DNA from: Linyphia triangularis
Lineage: Eukaryota > Arthropoda > Arachnida > Araneae > Linyphiidae
NCBI GenBank assembly: GCA_963978545.1
Contig: OZ021727.1
Coordinates: 52,898,487 to 52,962,486 of the forward strand
Reading direction: 5' to 3'
DNA: 64,000 bases
Within the stretch, counting starts at the first letter, position 1; each line of letters opens with the position of its first letter. The translations under genes were made by a program, and so were the position numbers. Under the pieces are notes generated by a model. That model was given only the letters and a program-made list of their open reading frames with translations. It did not search any database and was not told the origin of the DNA. Below, piece by piece: positions 21,286 through 32,507 of this stretch.

Positions 21286-21593
21286 CAGGTTGGCGGCTCT
21301 GTTTTAAAGTAGCATCTAATTTAAAAAGGCTTAAATGAGAATTACATTTTTGTTAAAAACTTATTTTTACTTGAATTAATTATTTGCAAGATATTTTACA
21401 AATAGCTAAAGTACATTCAAAGAGCCTAGAAAGTCGCGAGTTTTTTTCATCCTCAAATCCTTTTTCCTTATATTGTCTGGTCAGCTCTGCGTATTTGCAT
21501 ATCAGCGGGTCTTCATGGCTTCATGGTCTGTCTACAGTGGTACATTACGCAAGGAAAAAAAATTCAAAATCCAAAGGATGGCTATATCTATGG
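21286..21593. other. Flank of the gypsy element, nothing recognised
   Basis: Before insertion this joined directly to the repeat at 12327-12420. No gene or repeat boundary seen. Confidence 0.4.
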
Positions 21594-22135
21594 TTCTAAT
21601 TATCGTAGAATCTTGCGGTCTACAACAAAATTTTTTGTTTACGATTTTCTATATGTCTGATGCAACATTTTTTTTCTTAGGGGGCTGTATAATAAGTAAA
21701 TTTAACTCTATCTTTAAAAATTTCAATACGAACGTCAATTTTTTATGTTTTCATTCGATTTAGAATCGATCGTTTACCCTAGATTCCAAATTTCAGCACA
21801 TTATGTTGAGAAACATGTCACTTATGAACGAAAATGTTTTGGACGATCTTGAGGGCAAATTTATTTATATTTGGGAAGAATTGAACGTTTTGCATGCTTC
21901 AAGACGTAATCTATTACTCGGTACCTTAAAGTGAGCTTTTTTACATTTTTGCTAATGCACATTATTTATGTTTGGCCTTATACAAACTATCCTTTGAAAT
22001 AAAAATTGCTAAAATATATTAACTATATAATAATTTATGGCCAACAAAACAAATTTTCTTTTTAACATTAATTTGTCATATTTTTGACATCATTTAAGTT
22101 ACTTACCAATCGTTGGAAAATTATGAAATTTGGTA
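21594..22135. repeat. Dispersed repeat family R1, copy 1
   Basis: Its first ~360 bp align with 47587-47990 (shared AAGTAAATTTAACTCTA, TTTTCATTCGATTTAGAA and CATTATGTTGA). Its last ~200 bp align with 52715-52910 (shared TATGTTTGGCCTT and TTTTTAACATTA). No open frame or terminal repeat is seen; it may be an old non-autonomous element or 3' fragment. Confidence 0.55.
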
Positions 22136-22314
22136 TTTAGACGTTTTTTGGATACTAAATCTAAATATGGTATAATATTGTGGGGTTGCCATTGAAAAAA
22201 AAAAAAAAATTTGCAATTAATAAAGACCTTCTAAAATTTACAACGGTACTTGACTTTAGCTATTTCATCAATTAGAATACAAGATATTATAGCCATAGTT
22301 CAGATTTTTTTTGT

Positions 22315-22328
22315 GGGGGGGGGGGGGG
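22315..22328 (+). repeat. G14 homopolymer
   Basis: Fourteen consecutive G in an otherwise very AT-rich region. Confidence 0.95.
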
Positions 22329-22803
22329 AATTGTACCAACGGCATGCTAGGATGTAAGTGTAAGCATTGGTTCAAGGAGCATCTGTTAAACCGCGTCCAT
22401 CTGTAGCTATGAACGCAGTGTATCAAATAATCCTGCGTTATGATAGGGTTTTACTGGCGAGCGTTTGGCAACACAGATTTTATAAGTTCGCTTTAATGAA
22501 AAGCGTCGTTCAAGTCGGATCTTTCGAAAGCAGGGGAAAGGATCTCAACGAAGCTGTAACAATGTAACTAGGTAGCAATTTGAGAAGTTTTAGGCGTTGT
22601 TTTAATCTTCTACCAAATTTCTTCGAATTACTACTTAGTATTGTGTAGACAGGGAATGACTTGTTGACGGAGAATGGCTTTTGTGGGTGTAAGTGGAGTG
22701 TCATGTCCAAGTGGGTTAATTTGCTTTGCGAATTTTTTTTCTCGTCAACCTTAATAGGGGAAAGTTGCAGTCATTCAATGTCTCCAAATTAAAATTTTTT
22801 GAA
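22329..22803. other. Unassigned, moderately GC-richer sequence
   Basis: A short plus-strand frame (22367-22567) has no motif I recognise. The phrase AAGTGGGTTAATTTGCTT near 22710 recurs as AAGTGGGTTAATTAGGGC at about 23618, so part of this belongs to the ~156 bp repeat family. Confidence 0.35.
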
Positions 22804-22807
22804 TTAA

Positions 22808-23011
22808 CCCTTTGCACTCCAGTGGCGCCTCTCAGGCGCCACACGATTGGATGCCAAACCACGAGAGGACCATTAGGTGTGATGCGGAAATTCGATGCAA
22901 GGTAAATAACTGTGTTTAGTTTCTATGAAGCAAATCAATAAACACCAGCCGAACCTAAAATGTCTCGAGTTGCTGATTCCTCCGAGCGAAAAAGGCCTGG
23001 AGTGCAAAGGG
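22808..23011. mobile_element. piggyBac-type MITE, 204 bp, TTAA-flanked
   Basis: TTAA occurs at both borders (22804-22807 and 23012-23015). The ends are a perfect 15 bp inverted repeat, CCCTTTGCACTCCAG. Just inside the left end is a strong hairpin, GTGGCGCC TCTCA GGCGCCAC. TTAA target duplications and CCC-initial ends are diagnostic of the piggyBac superfamily. It has no coding capacity, so it would depend on a transposase elsewhere. Confidence 0.88.
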
Positions 23012-23049
23012 TTAAGCTTGGTATCTGGATAATGGAACTTGAGTTAAAG

Positions 23050-23640
23050 CTGATAAGTCTGACGTAAGGCAATAGAAACGTGTGTAAAAGCCGTCTTTGT
23101 GTGACAGTTCCAAAATTTGACAGAAAACATTGTCATCGACAATGAGTATACCAGCCAAGTTTCAGTTTAACCCTTTGGGTACATTTGACGGCTGAGATTC
23201 GTCATGCACTTGTTTTGCTTGTTAATAATGACGAACCTATTTCATCATTCAAACTAGGCTGATTGAATGGATTTTAAAGTCACAAGAGCCATAATTGGTT
23301 AAGTCAAACATCGGTTGGTTTACCTATACTTTAAAAAAATAATTTGTTTGGTTGTGTTCCTTTAAAGTTCCTTTATTGTTTTGAACCAAACGTTCAAAAC
23401 GCAAGAATTTTCCCAAATAAATCTGTACCCAAGGGGTTAATCGGTTGATGGTAAGTAGGTTTATTCACATTCAGAAATTTTCATTCGCATTCTAATAGAA
23501 GCGTTCGTAAAAGCTGCCTTTTAGTGACAGTGACAGATACCAAAACTTGATAGAATACATTGCCATCGACATCGAATCTATCTGTAAAATTTCAACCCGA
23601 TTGGATGACGGCAAGTGGGTTAATTAGGGCACTGCATATT
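23050..23640. repeat. Tandem dimer of the ~156 bp repeat, split by a MITE
   Basis: Two head-to-tail units share ATAGAA(A/G)CGT...GTAAAAGC, CCAAAA(C/T)TTGA(C/T)AGAA and CATTG(T/C)CATCGACA. After removing the 266 bp MITE and one TTAA, corresponding points are about 156 bases apart. The first unit is interrupted within its TTTCAG...TCGGTTGATGG core. Related copies lie at 12.33 kb and, inverted, at 51.3-51.9 kb. Confidence 0.6.
23171..23436. mobile_element. piggyBac-type MITE, 266 bp, TTAA-flanked
   Basis: Flanked by TTAA at 23167-23170 and 23437-23440. The ends are CCCTTTGGGTACA and the complement of CCCCTTGGGTACA, matching at 12 of 13 positions. Removing the element plus one TTAA restores the continuity of the surrounding ~156 bp repeat. 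Its ends differ from the neighbouring 204 bp MITE, so it is a separate family. No open frame. Confidence 0.85.
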
Positions 23641-23955
23641 TGCTTGGCAGACACACACCCACAAAATTGAAGTTAATATAAAAGATTTAAAAACTAGCAC
23701 TAGGTTTTGTTACATTTATCAACACAAATGAAATTAATTTTGTTTTTACCCTCCAAATTAGAAACTGAATTAAGGGCCTGAGAACCAAAGGGGTCAAAGT
23801 GACTTTTCTTTACTTTTGAGAAATACTCTTTAATGTGTCTTATATATAGTAAATTTTTATGAAAATTATTTGTTGTTTAAATACTAACCTCTGGAATGAA
23901 GATATCACTAGTTTTTATAGAATTTAATATAAATAAAAAACTTTATAGTGTATTT
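23641..23955. other. AT-rich sequence, nothing recognised
   Basis: No gene or repeat boundary seen between the repeat dimer and the SINE target duplication. Confidence 0.4.
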
Positions 23956-23969
23956 TCTCAAAAGTCAAG

Positions 23970-24143
23970 GCCGACCAAACGGTATAGTTGTTAGCGTGCT
24001 AGACAGCGAGGTAGCGGGTTCGAGTCCCGTGTTAGGCATGGGTGTTTGTAAATGTATGTTTGCTTGTCTAATGGCGAATGTTTCGGGTCATTATAGCCCT
24101 CGTGTTGCTGACGGCGCCAGATAATCTGAAAACAACCAACTAA
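23970..24143 (+). mobile_element. tRNA-derived SINE family A, copy 1
   Basis: The head GCCGACCAAACGGTATAG carries an A-box-like TATAGTTGTTAGC and a B-box GGTTCGAGTCC. The tail ends AAACAACCAAC. Flanked by perfect 14 bp duplications TCTCAAAAGTCAAG (23956-23969 and 24144-24157). Compared with the other copies it has lost several bases around the anticodon-like region and changed the A-box. Confidence 0.92.
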
Positions 24144-24157
24144 TCTCAAAAGTCAAG

Positions 24158-25589
24158 AGAGGTCACTTAGACCCCTTTGTTTCTCAATCCCTCAATTTTG
24201 TTTTCAACACTGAGTTTTTTTAATGTGTTATTTGCTAAGTTAAAGTATGTTTATTTATCAGATTATTTGTCTTGGTCGGAGGCAGCTGAGTTGCATATTA
24301 ATAGTATGAATTTCTTTTCTAAGGCCAATGATAATACTTAATGAACCCAAATGAGGACGGGAGATGAATTTCAGCGCATTTCAATGGGCATGATGAAATT
24401 TTAGAACCACTTAAATGTTTGCCTTTTCGTCTAAAACATCAAAGGCTTAATTTTTACAAGTATTAGGTGGATATTCTAAATAAAATTCAGCACACTTTTA
24501 CTTCAAATATACTTAAATGTAATTAAATGTACAGAAATAAATATATTTTATTTAATAAAATATAAGAAATATCCCCCGCAGAAAGGGATGAATCGTAATA
24601 ATCGTTATAATTTATGGGTTAAACTGTGTTATATAGTGGCACTTGGCGTATTAAAAACTTTTCCGCAAAACGTAAACAATGGCGAACTCCGATACTAAAG
24701 AAAACCCAAAACGGTGAAAAACACAGTGATTCCAAATTGACTGGCAAACTCAGAGCAACAGTGGAAAATGAAACATTGAGAATCGAACCTGCTCTATGAT
24801 TTGTGATTGAAGTGTGAAGTCCACTGACAAAAAGCTGTTAAGCTATGGTTGCGATGCAAGTTGCAGCAAGATTATAAGTGTTTTCGCTTTTGATCTCAAT
24901 TACATTTATATTAAAAACGTACATCCCGGGAAAAAAATTTAAACGAGTTGCGTAAGTTTATTCGATATCGCCCAAAATTTACAGGCAATTAAGTCGTAAA
25001 CGATAATTAAAAAAAATAAATAATTAAGCAATTTAAATTTAATTTAATACTTAACCGTAATCTGCGGTGGAAACTTAGTTGTTTCTCTTCTTGCATGGTT
25101 TAACCACTTTTTTCGTACACCTACTTTCCTAGGAACCTGTATAAACAATTTGTCTGGAATTTTAATCTAAGTACTTGAACAGTGGGGTAGAGCACAATAC
25201 CGGTAAAACATTTCTTCGAACAAAATCAAAAGAAAAGAACACATTACCGTTACACAATCTCGCTTGAAACTCGTGATTGTGTACCAATCACGATGATGTT
25301 TTGACATTATATGACGTCACACAGTCAGATGAGGTTTTTGTCCAGTGTTTGAGGGGTGGTGCTTTTGCTTGCATTTTAAAATGCTATTTTTGGTGTTTTG
25401 CGGCATTATTTTGAAAACAGAAAAAAATACGAGTCTTTTATTTTGTGCAAACGCTTTATTTAAAACATATTTTGAAACTTCATCAAATACCCTATTAAAA
25501 AATTAATCTGTTGATATTTTAGATTATTTTCATTTATAAAAGGCTAAGTCCTCACTGACTAACTCTTCCCTATTTCTCCAACTTCTCAT
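24158..25589. other. AT-rich DNA with a possible tRNA-like head on the minus strand
   Basis: Around 24775-24850 the minus strand has a B-box-like GGTTCGATTCTC preceded by TCAGTGGAC, which could be another SINE head, but no target duplication is found. At 25273-25293 there is a small palindrome, CGTGATTG/CAATCACG. Nothing else is supportable. Confidence 0.35.
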
Positions 25590-26620
25590 TTAATCACTTC
25601 TCTGAAAATTGGTACATATATGAGGAAGGACAAACGTAGAAAAGTAAGCTATTCCGATCTCGATTAATAAAATTTAAAGGGTCGAAAAGAGGTCAAATTT
25701 CCAAAAGAGGGATATTCAAAAGTTCTTCTTCCAATACAGTCAGAACTTTGATACTTGGAAAAAAAATCGACAAAGTCAAAAATAGAAAAAAAAAGAAGCT
25801 ATTCTGATCTCGATGAATCATCTTTAAGTCGCAAAAAGGTCTAACATTCCAAACAAAAGTTATTCAAATGTTTCACTTTCAATACAGTCATAACTCTGAT
25901 ATTTGGCACAGATGTCAACAAAGACAAACATACAAAAGTCAACTTTGATTTCGATTAATTATTTCTAAGGGTTCGAAAAGGAGTCAAATGTTCAAGATGA
26001 GGGCTATTTAAATGTCCCACTTTAAATACATTCACCACCTCTGATATTTGGTATAAATGCCAACAAAGACAATTCCAATGTCATTTAACAAAATTTAAAG
26101 GGCCGAAAAGATGTCAAAACGCTCCAAACGTATACCCCAAAGTCCTATTTCTAGTATAGTCACGCCGACCAAACGGTATAGTGGTTAGCGTGATGGCTTC
26201 TAGACCGCGAGGTTGCGGGTTTGAGTCCCGTGTTGGGCATGGGTGTTTGTAAATGTATGTTGGCTTGTCTAATGACGAATGTTTCGGCGCATTATAGCCC
26301 TCGTGATGCTGACGGCGCCAGATAATCTGAACCAACTAGTATAGTCACAACTGGCATTTGATATTAAGGGCGAGCACAGATAATGTAAGCAATTCCAATA
26401 ACGATTAACTCGTTTTAAAAAGTCGGAAAAGGTTCGAACATTCGATAGAGAGAATATCGCAAAGTACCACTTCCAACAGAGTCACAATTATAAAATTTGG
26501 AGCAAATGTCAACAAGGATAAGGTTAGATAAAGTAATTCCAATTTTAATACACCTTCAGGGGTAGAAACGGAATCAAACGTGTGAAATGTAAATTGTTTG
26601 AATGACTTTTGATTGCTAAA
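25590..26620. repeat. Degenerate tandem array of a ~140 bp unit
   Basis: Several units share the order CTCGATTAATAAA, TTTAAAGGGTCGAAAAG, GTCAAATnTTCCAAA, CACTTnCAATACAGTCA and CTCTGATATTTGGCA. Comparable points fall at about 25743, 25892 and 26036 and, once the SINE is removed, near 26166 and 26304 (periods about 130-150). The array is interrupted by the SINE at 26164-26335. A related single copy lies near 58.3-58.6 kb. Short frames inside it are not genes. Confidence 0.65.
26164..26335 (+). mobile_element. tRNA-derived SINE family A, copy 2
   Basis: Same head, body and tail as copy 1, with intact TATAGTGGTTAGC A-box. The B-box reads GGTTTGAGTCC. Flanked by 13 bp duplications CTAGTATAGTCAC (26151-26163 and 26336-26348), so it inserted into the older tandem array. 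The tail is shortened to TGAACCAA. Confidence 0.93.
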
Positions 26621-27551
26621 ATGCATGTGGTAAAATGTCATAGCGAAGCAAGGGTATTCAACTAGTTATAAAAATGGTGCAGATCTAAAAATAAGTTGCT
26701 CATTATTTGTCTTTACTTGACGGAACATATAAGGTGATAAAGCACTGAAATTCGATATGAATCATGCTTTTCCTGGCTAACAATTCCGTTATAAGAAGCT
26801 TCACCAATATTTTTAAATTTTATAATTTCAACCAATTCATATTTCAAAAATGTTTTTAGAGATATATTTAGATACATTAAAAATGTTTCTATTAATAGAA
26901 AAGTTATTTTATTGTAAGTAATCATTGATAAATAAATACTTATTCAAATAGCTTTTTGGCTGAGGGCGTTTAACTCTAAAAATAAGTGCTTGAATTGCAT
27001 TCGAAAGTAATGTGCCAAAAAATTCAGGTACATGTGGTTATTTATGACTGACTTTAGGTATGGAACACTCTACCAATGAGTATTCACATCTAACTTCTTT
27101 TAAGGGGATTTGTTACCCTTTGTTTTCACAAAAAAATTATAAAAATATAAATTTTCTATTTTTTGCGTGTTTATAATCTTTGAAGACTTCTTTTTTTTTC
27201 AAGTTACTGCTATTGCAGAAAATTATATTTATTATGGAAAATTTAGCATAGCTGTAAAGGCTTCTTCGATGTTTCGAACGCATTTTCTGAGTTTGTGTTT
27301 TTTGGAATTCCCATCTTACTCAAAATGTTAAAACTTCAGCAAATATGAATGAAATGACCTGGCATTTTTTGTTGTTGTATCATTCTAAAAATCTATTTCA
27401 CAAAAATAGGCATGGATTTTTGAATAAAATATAAACTTGTTTAAACATTTTATATGTTAAAAAATATTTTTTTACCTATAGGTACAGTAATTATCGTTTT
27501 TCTCCGAAAACTATTTTACTTATTCCAAATTCGATGCCTAAAAAGTTAGTA
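26621..27551. other. AT-rich sequence, nothing recognised
   Basis: Homopolymer T runs and short AT-driven frames only. Confidence 0.45.
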
Positions 27552-27563
27552 TATATTACTAGG

Positions 27564-27757
27564 TTTTGGTTCGGTTTGGTTTGGTTTGAACCCTCAACGA
27601 CCTAACTTTATGCACAATGACGGCTAATCAGGCCGGGACATACAGCTTAACGTGGATTCCGAACCATAACGTACATCCATGCCTAACCCAGGAATCGATC
27701 CCGGCACTTTTGGCATGCGAGGCTAGAGATCTAACCCCACACCCATCAGATGGGCCG
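27564..27757 (-). mobile_element. tRNA-derived SINE family B, copy 1 (minus strand)
   Basis: On the minus strand a tRNA-like head with GGTTAGATC and a B-box-like GGGATCGATTCC is followed by TTAGGCATGGATGT, and ends in an AACC-type simple repeat. Flanked by 12 bp duplications TATATTACTAGG (27552-27563 and 27758-27769). It shares TTAGGCATGGnTGT with family A but differs in head and body, so the families are probably related. Confidence 0.85.
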
Positions 27758-27769
27758 TATATTACTAGG

Positions 27770-30694
27770 AACATTTGTTTTAAAAAAATGTATAAAAAAA
27801 TAAAAAAGGTTACATTTTATGAATTTTTGTAAAATTTTTAAAATTTAGAGCACTATATGTGAACTTGCCCAGTAATACTTCCAATTATGTAAAAATTATA
27901 ATTTTAATTGCTTAAATTAAAAAAAAAAACAATTTTAAGGGTACCAAGTCTCCGTAAATGAAAATTTTAATGATAGTTATATTAAAATGATTAAATTAAT
28001 AGAACTTCATAATTTATTTGGCATTTTTTTTTTTTTAATATTTTTTTTTGTTGAGAATTCCTGTACAATTCTTTTCAGTGAAAGATTCAATCGATTGCAT
28101 CAAGTAATTCCATGCTTTATCTAATTAGTGAACAAGTTTATTAAAATAAATCAAATTTTGCAACCTTTTGTATTTTGTAACTTTATTTTTTTGTATTTGG
28201 AAGTGTATTTATGTTTTCATTTATAAAATTCAATTCAATATTTTTCAAAATGAAATGGTCTTTTATTACTTTGTTCGAAGGTACCAAATACCTCATTGAA
28301 AAATCCCACAAGATTGTAATTTATCGTAGAGTTTTCATTATGATAAATTACGACTTAATTCTAGGAAATTTAAGAGCAGTATTTGGCCATCTGTTTAAGA
28401 TTAACTGTATTAAAGATTGAATAGTCCCTTAAGAGTCTAATGCAACTATTAGTGTTACATTTTAAACAAAAAAACGAAACAAAAATGTATGCATTTAGTG
28501 AAAAAAAATTATAGAAAAATTATTTCCCTTTCCATTACTAATTTTGGTTAATTTCTAAAAAAACTAATTTTTGAATTATTCTACCTTTCGTATGTAACTG
28601 CTTTCTTAAGAGAAAGAAATTCAACTAAGAAATAATTGCAAAATAACTTTATAATTTTTGAAAACAACATAAAGAAAAGGCTTCTTTTTATGTTTATGCA
28701 TATTTTTTCTTAGAGAAATGTGTAGTTATTTAATAAAGAGAAGTCCTACCATTCTTATTTTTATTCACTTTTACGAAAGATTATTCTTCCTAAAAGAATT
28801 ATTCCTACTTAGAAATATAATTTATACAGTATAATATTTAAACAATAAAAAGTTTAGATTTATATCGTTAATAACTATTAACATTCATTGAATATACACA
28901 AAATTAGGACTCGTCATTACTCTATAAGAAGGAACAAAACAAACTTTATCGTAATTTGATCAACAAACAACACAATATTTTAACACTGCAAATTCAGAAC
29001 AATAGAGCTTTACAAAGTCTAACTTTAAAATATTTTCGAAATCCGAGAAAGGGAGTGCCGAATATTTGAAAACGAACTCGTCGGAAACAGCGCCGCTTAT
29101 TGGCACACAATACAAAAGGAACATTTTGCCAGAAACAAGAGATAAAAATTCGACATGAATGGAAATGAGCAGAAAGCCAATCCAAGGGTTGTCGTTTCTG
29201 GTAATCTTCATTGGATGAAGTTGGAAAGCCCTCATTTGCATTTTGAAAGGAGTTGTCCTTTTTACTTAGCACTTAGTTTGCAAAGCGAGGCAGCGGAATG
29301 GGAATCGGAAGAACTTGGTTGTGATCTCGGGTTCCACGACCTATCAACAATTTTTGAAAGAAGTGTCGTCAAAACTTCCGCCAAACTAGTTAGATTTTCT
29401 TGATTTTCATATTGGGGACAATGTCAAAGAAAAGTTTATTTTAAGGAGTTAGAACAATTTCTGCGATAGAAAATGCATAATGCGGCAATTTTTGTTTGAG
29501 TGGAGGAATACGATTTGGAATTCATGATGACGTGAAAGAGTTGAATATGTATATCTGTAAATTATGCTGGCAATTATGTTATAATTTCGAAGGCATTTGT
29601 CACTTTTTTTTCTTAAGTTACTATTTTCGAAAAGAATTTAGATTGGAGAAATTAAGTTTCATTTTAAGATATAATTTCCATAAGTTTATTAAGTAAAAGT
29701 TATACTTTCTGTAATCCAAAATTAGTTCCTGAAAAAATTGAGATAAAGTATATCCTTGATATTTTCATAAAGTAGAATTTAAGATCAATTGACTATTGAA
29801 TAAATTTCTCCAGTGAATGAACATTGCTCAGAATATTGCAAAATATTAAGACTTCTGTTGATGTTGTAACGCATCAATTCATTCATTGCTTGAAATAAAA
29901 TCAACAGCTTGTATCACTTGACTCGTAACTTATGGACAATGATATCTAAACAGTTTCATAATAATTTCTCGTCTCGTAGCTCTGTGAATGCAAATATGAA
30001 AGTAATACTGGAAATATGCCTACTGGGGAATCGGCCTTGCCTTGGCAAGAAGGGGTAGTGAGTTCATAAACTATACCTCCAGGGTGAACGCTGAAATTAG
30101 TTCAATAAAAATATATTGAAAAAAGTAACTAATATCCATTTTTGCCTACTGACTTATGATATTACTTATGACTTATAACTTTGGTATCTGAGTAATGGTT
30201 TTCTGGTATTCCGTGGAAGTACTAGTTTTAAAATAAAAGAGCCTGGTTCACAAAATTAATCCATATATTTATATAAAACTACGTTTCCCGTACTGGAAAT
30301 TGCGACGTGTGGATCGTGAATCAATTTTTTTGCAGATCAGATACAGTTTTCAAATGTGTGAAGTTTTTATATGAAAATTTAAAGTCAGACGAAATATCAC
30401 ATCGGGCAAAATTAGGAAATATTAATAAGCAGGTACCTGGGCAGTCATTTTGAGAGATATAGCAATTTTAATGCACAATATTTTTTCACAATCTTTGAAA
30501 CTTTTTAACTAAAAAGTCATTGAATTGTAGACTCTCTCAAACCATATAATAATTGTAACTAACATTTAAGAATTCTTGATACATTTAGCCATTTTTTTAA
30601 TTAAAAATTAAAATAATTGTTTTTATGTTTAAAAAATTTAAATTATTGTATTGGTTTAAGACCCTGCTCCATAGACCTAATGCTTTTTGCCTAT
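27770..30694. other. AT-rich DNA with an unassigned GC-richer patch at 29.0-29.4 kb
   Basis: Most of this is AT-rich with T or A runs. From about 29030 to 29400 composition is balanced and frames of 80-93 codons are open on both strands (for example plus 29155-29403), with no motif that decides between them. It may be an exon, a 5' region of a gene or an old repeat. I cannot support a call. Confidence 0.35.
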
Positions 30695-30703
30695 AGTATC
30701 CGT

Positions 30704-30884
30704 GCCGACTAAATAGTATAGTGGTTAGAGTGCTAGCTTCTAGACCGCAAGGTTGCGGGTTCGAGTCCCGTGTTAGGCATGGGTGTTTGTAAATGTATGT
30801 TGGCTTGTCTAGTGACGAATGTTTCGGCCCATTATAGCCCTCGTGTTGCTGACTGCGCCAGATAGTCTGAAAACAACCAACCAC
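30704..30884 (+). mobile_element. tRNA-derived SINE family A, copy 3
   Basis: Head with a TATAGTGGTTAGA A-box and a GGTTCGAGTCC B-box, tail TGAAAACAACCAACC. Flanked by AGTATCCGT at 30695-30703 and 30885-30893 (9 bp). Confidence 0.9.
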
Positions 30885-30893
30885 AGTATCCGT

Positions 30894-31213
30894 CAAAGTA
30901 ATGTGTTAAAATGTATGATTTTTTAAAGAAAAAACCAGTAATAAAAGGTCAATTACTAAATTTAAAAGAAAACTAGCTAGTGGGTTTTTAGAATTAATTT
31001 TTAAAAAGTTTTTATGAGATTATACTTTCAAATTGTACTAATTATATTTTTATTACTTTTCTTATACTTTGCATAAAAATTCATACGTTTATGATTTTGA
31101 CAGATATTGTGGTCAAAAACGCATTATCCTGATTGGGCAGTGACAGGCTGACGATCTTTGATACTTCCGAAACGAGTTCATGTAACACATTTATGCATTG
31201 TGTTTTGGATTAC
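30894..31213. other. Short AT-rich gap, nothing recognised
   Basis: No feature seen between SINE copy 3 and the Ig-like segment. Confidence 0.4.
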
Positions 31214-31373
31214 TTTCTTGTGCATGTAAAAACTGAATATGTTTGGTTGTGTGAGTGTGTCCTACATCAGAGTTTGCCTCGCATGTAAAATGACCATGTA
31301 AATATCCTTGATATGCAAGAATTATATTGCTGGGATTCGCTTTTCGGCTTATTAAATCCAATTGTGTTTCATA
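31214..31373 (-). CDS. Candidate immunoglobulin-like domain exon
   Basis: A minus-strand segment bounded by an AG (TTTTGAAG|TATGAA) and a GT (CAAGAAA|GTAATC), 160 bp, entered in phase 0 and left in phase 1. It translates to a stretch ending HGHFTCEANSDVGHTHTTKH. That is the signature of the end of an Ig domain: a small hydrophobic strand, then G.F/Y.C.A.S..G, with the second disulphide cysteine in CEANSD. Cell-adhesion proteins use such exons. The first half of the domain (first cysteine and tryptophan) should be in an upstream exon at higher coordinates, which I did not find. It could be a decayed or isolated exon; splice sites are inferred. Confidence 0.4.
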
Positions 31374-32456
31374 CTTCAAAATAGGCTTGTGTCGAAAGTG
31401 AGAAAATATATAAGAAATATTTATAGACGTTTTACTGATTGGTACCTTTTCATCTTTGAAAATTTCAACTTATGCAAATACTGTTATTTAATCGAACTCT
31501 TTATTTTTTCAAGATAAAATAGCTTTAGGGATTGTTTTTTCAAAAGTATTTAAGTTTCATCACATATAACAACATATTTATAAAGGTAAGTAATAGGACA
31601 CATTAATTATATTTGAGACATTGAAGAGATTAAAGTGAATTAGTTTCATCGCATAAATTAAAATTTTATCAAGATTTGTATCTTGGATGTTGAATTTAAT
31701 TATATTTTATGTGTTTAATTTACTAAGTTTCCAAATTTATAGTTGTTGGATATCGTATTTAAGAATCTCAAACTTACTTTAATTTCCTAAACAGTAAATT
31801 TCCATTGTTTTAATGATTTCATTGAGCATGATGAGTTATTTAAAATGGATTATTTAATCCTTGTTTTAATTTCTATTCATTGTGTTTTATGAAATAAACT
31901 GTTTAGTAAAAAAGAAAAACATACAAACAATTCAATACATACTTTTTTTCATAACGACGTGCAAAAAATTAAATTTTATTTGATCCTTTTTAATCAGAAA
32001 TCATGGTGAAATTATCACTTTATCGCGACGTGTGCGGGAAAGTAATTTTCTCGCGCTAGTGTCTTAAAGTACTTTCTCGCCCGCCTCGTGCTCAAATTTC
32101 ATATAGTTTTGATATAGAAATGACATTTTAAGGAGAGATTCATTGATTGGAGTTGGAAATATTAGTTTATGTATGTATTAAAATATTTTTTTCATGTGAT
32201 TCTAAGAAATATTGTATGCAATTCTTGGGAAAATACTTTTTTGAACTTAGTAAATTATTTGCCTCGTGCTGACGCACTCATTAAAAAACAACAAAAAAAA
32301 ACCTATTTTTTACTCAGGCTGAATGTTTAATTTAAGGTTAATGAATATAAAAATATCTTATTATTAAAAATATGATAAAAAAAAGTTTAAAATTCATAGA
32401 CAAAAAATCTAAATTATGTTTACAGCATTTTAAATTAAAGACTAACAATAATAATT

Positions 32457-32507
<51 letters not shown>

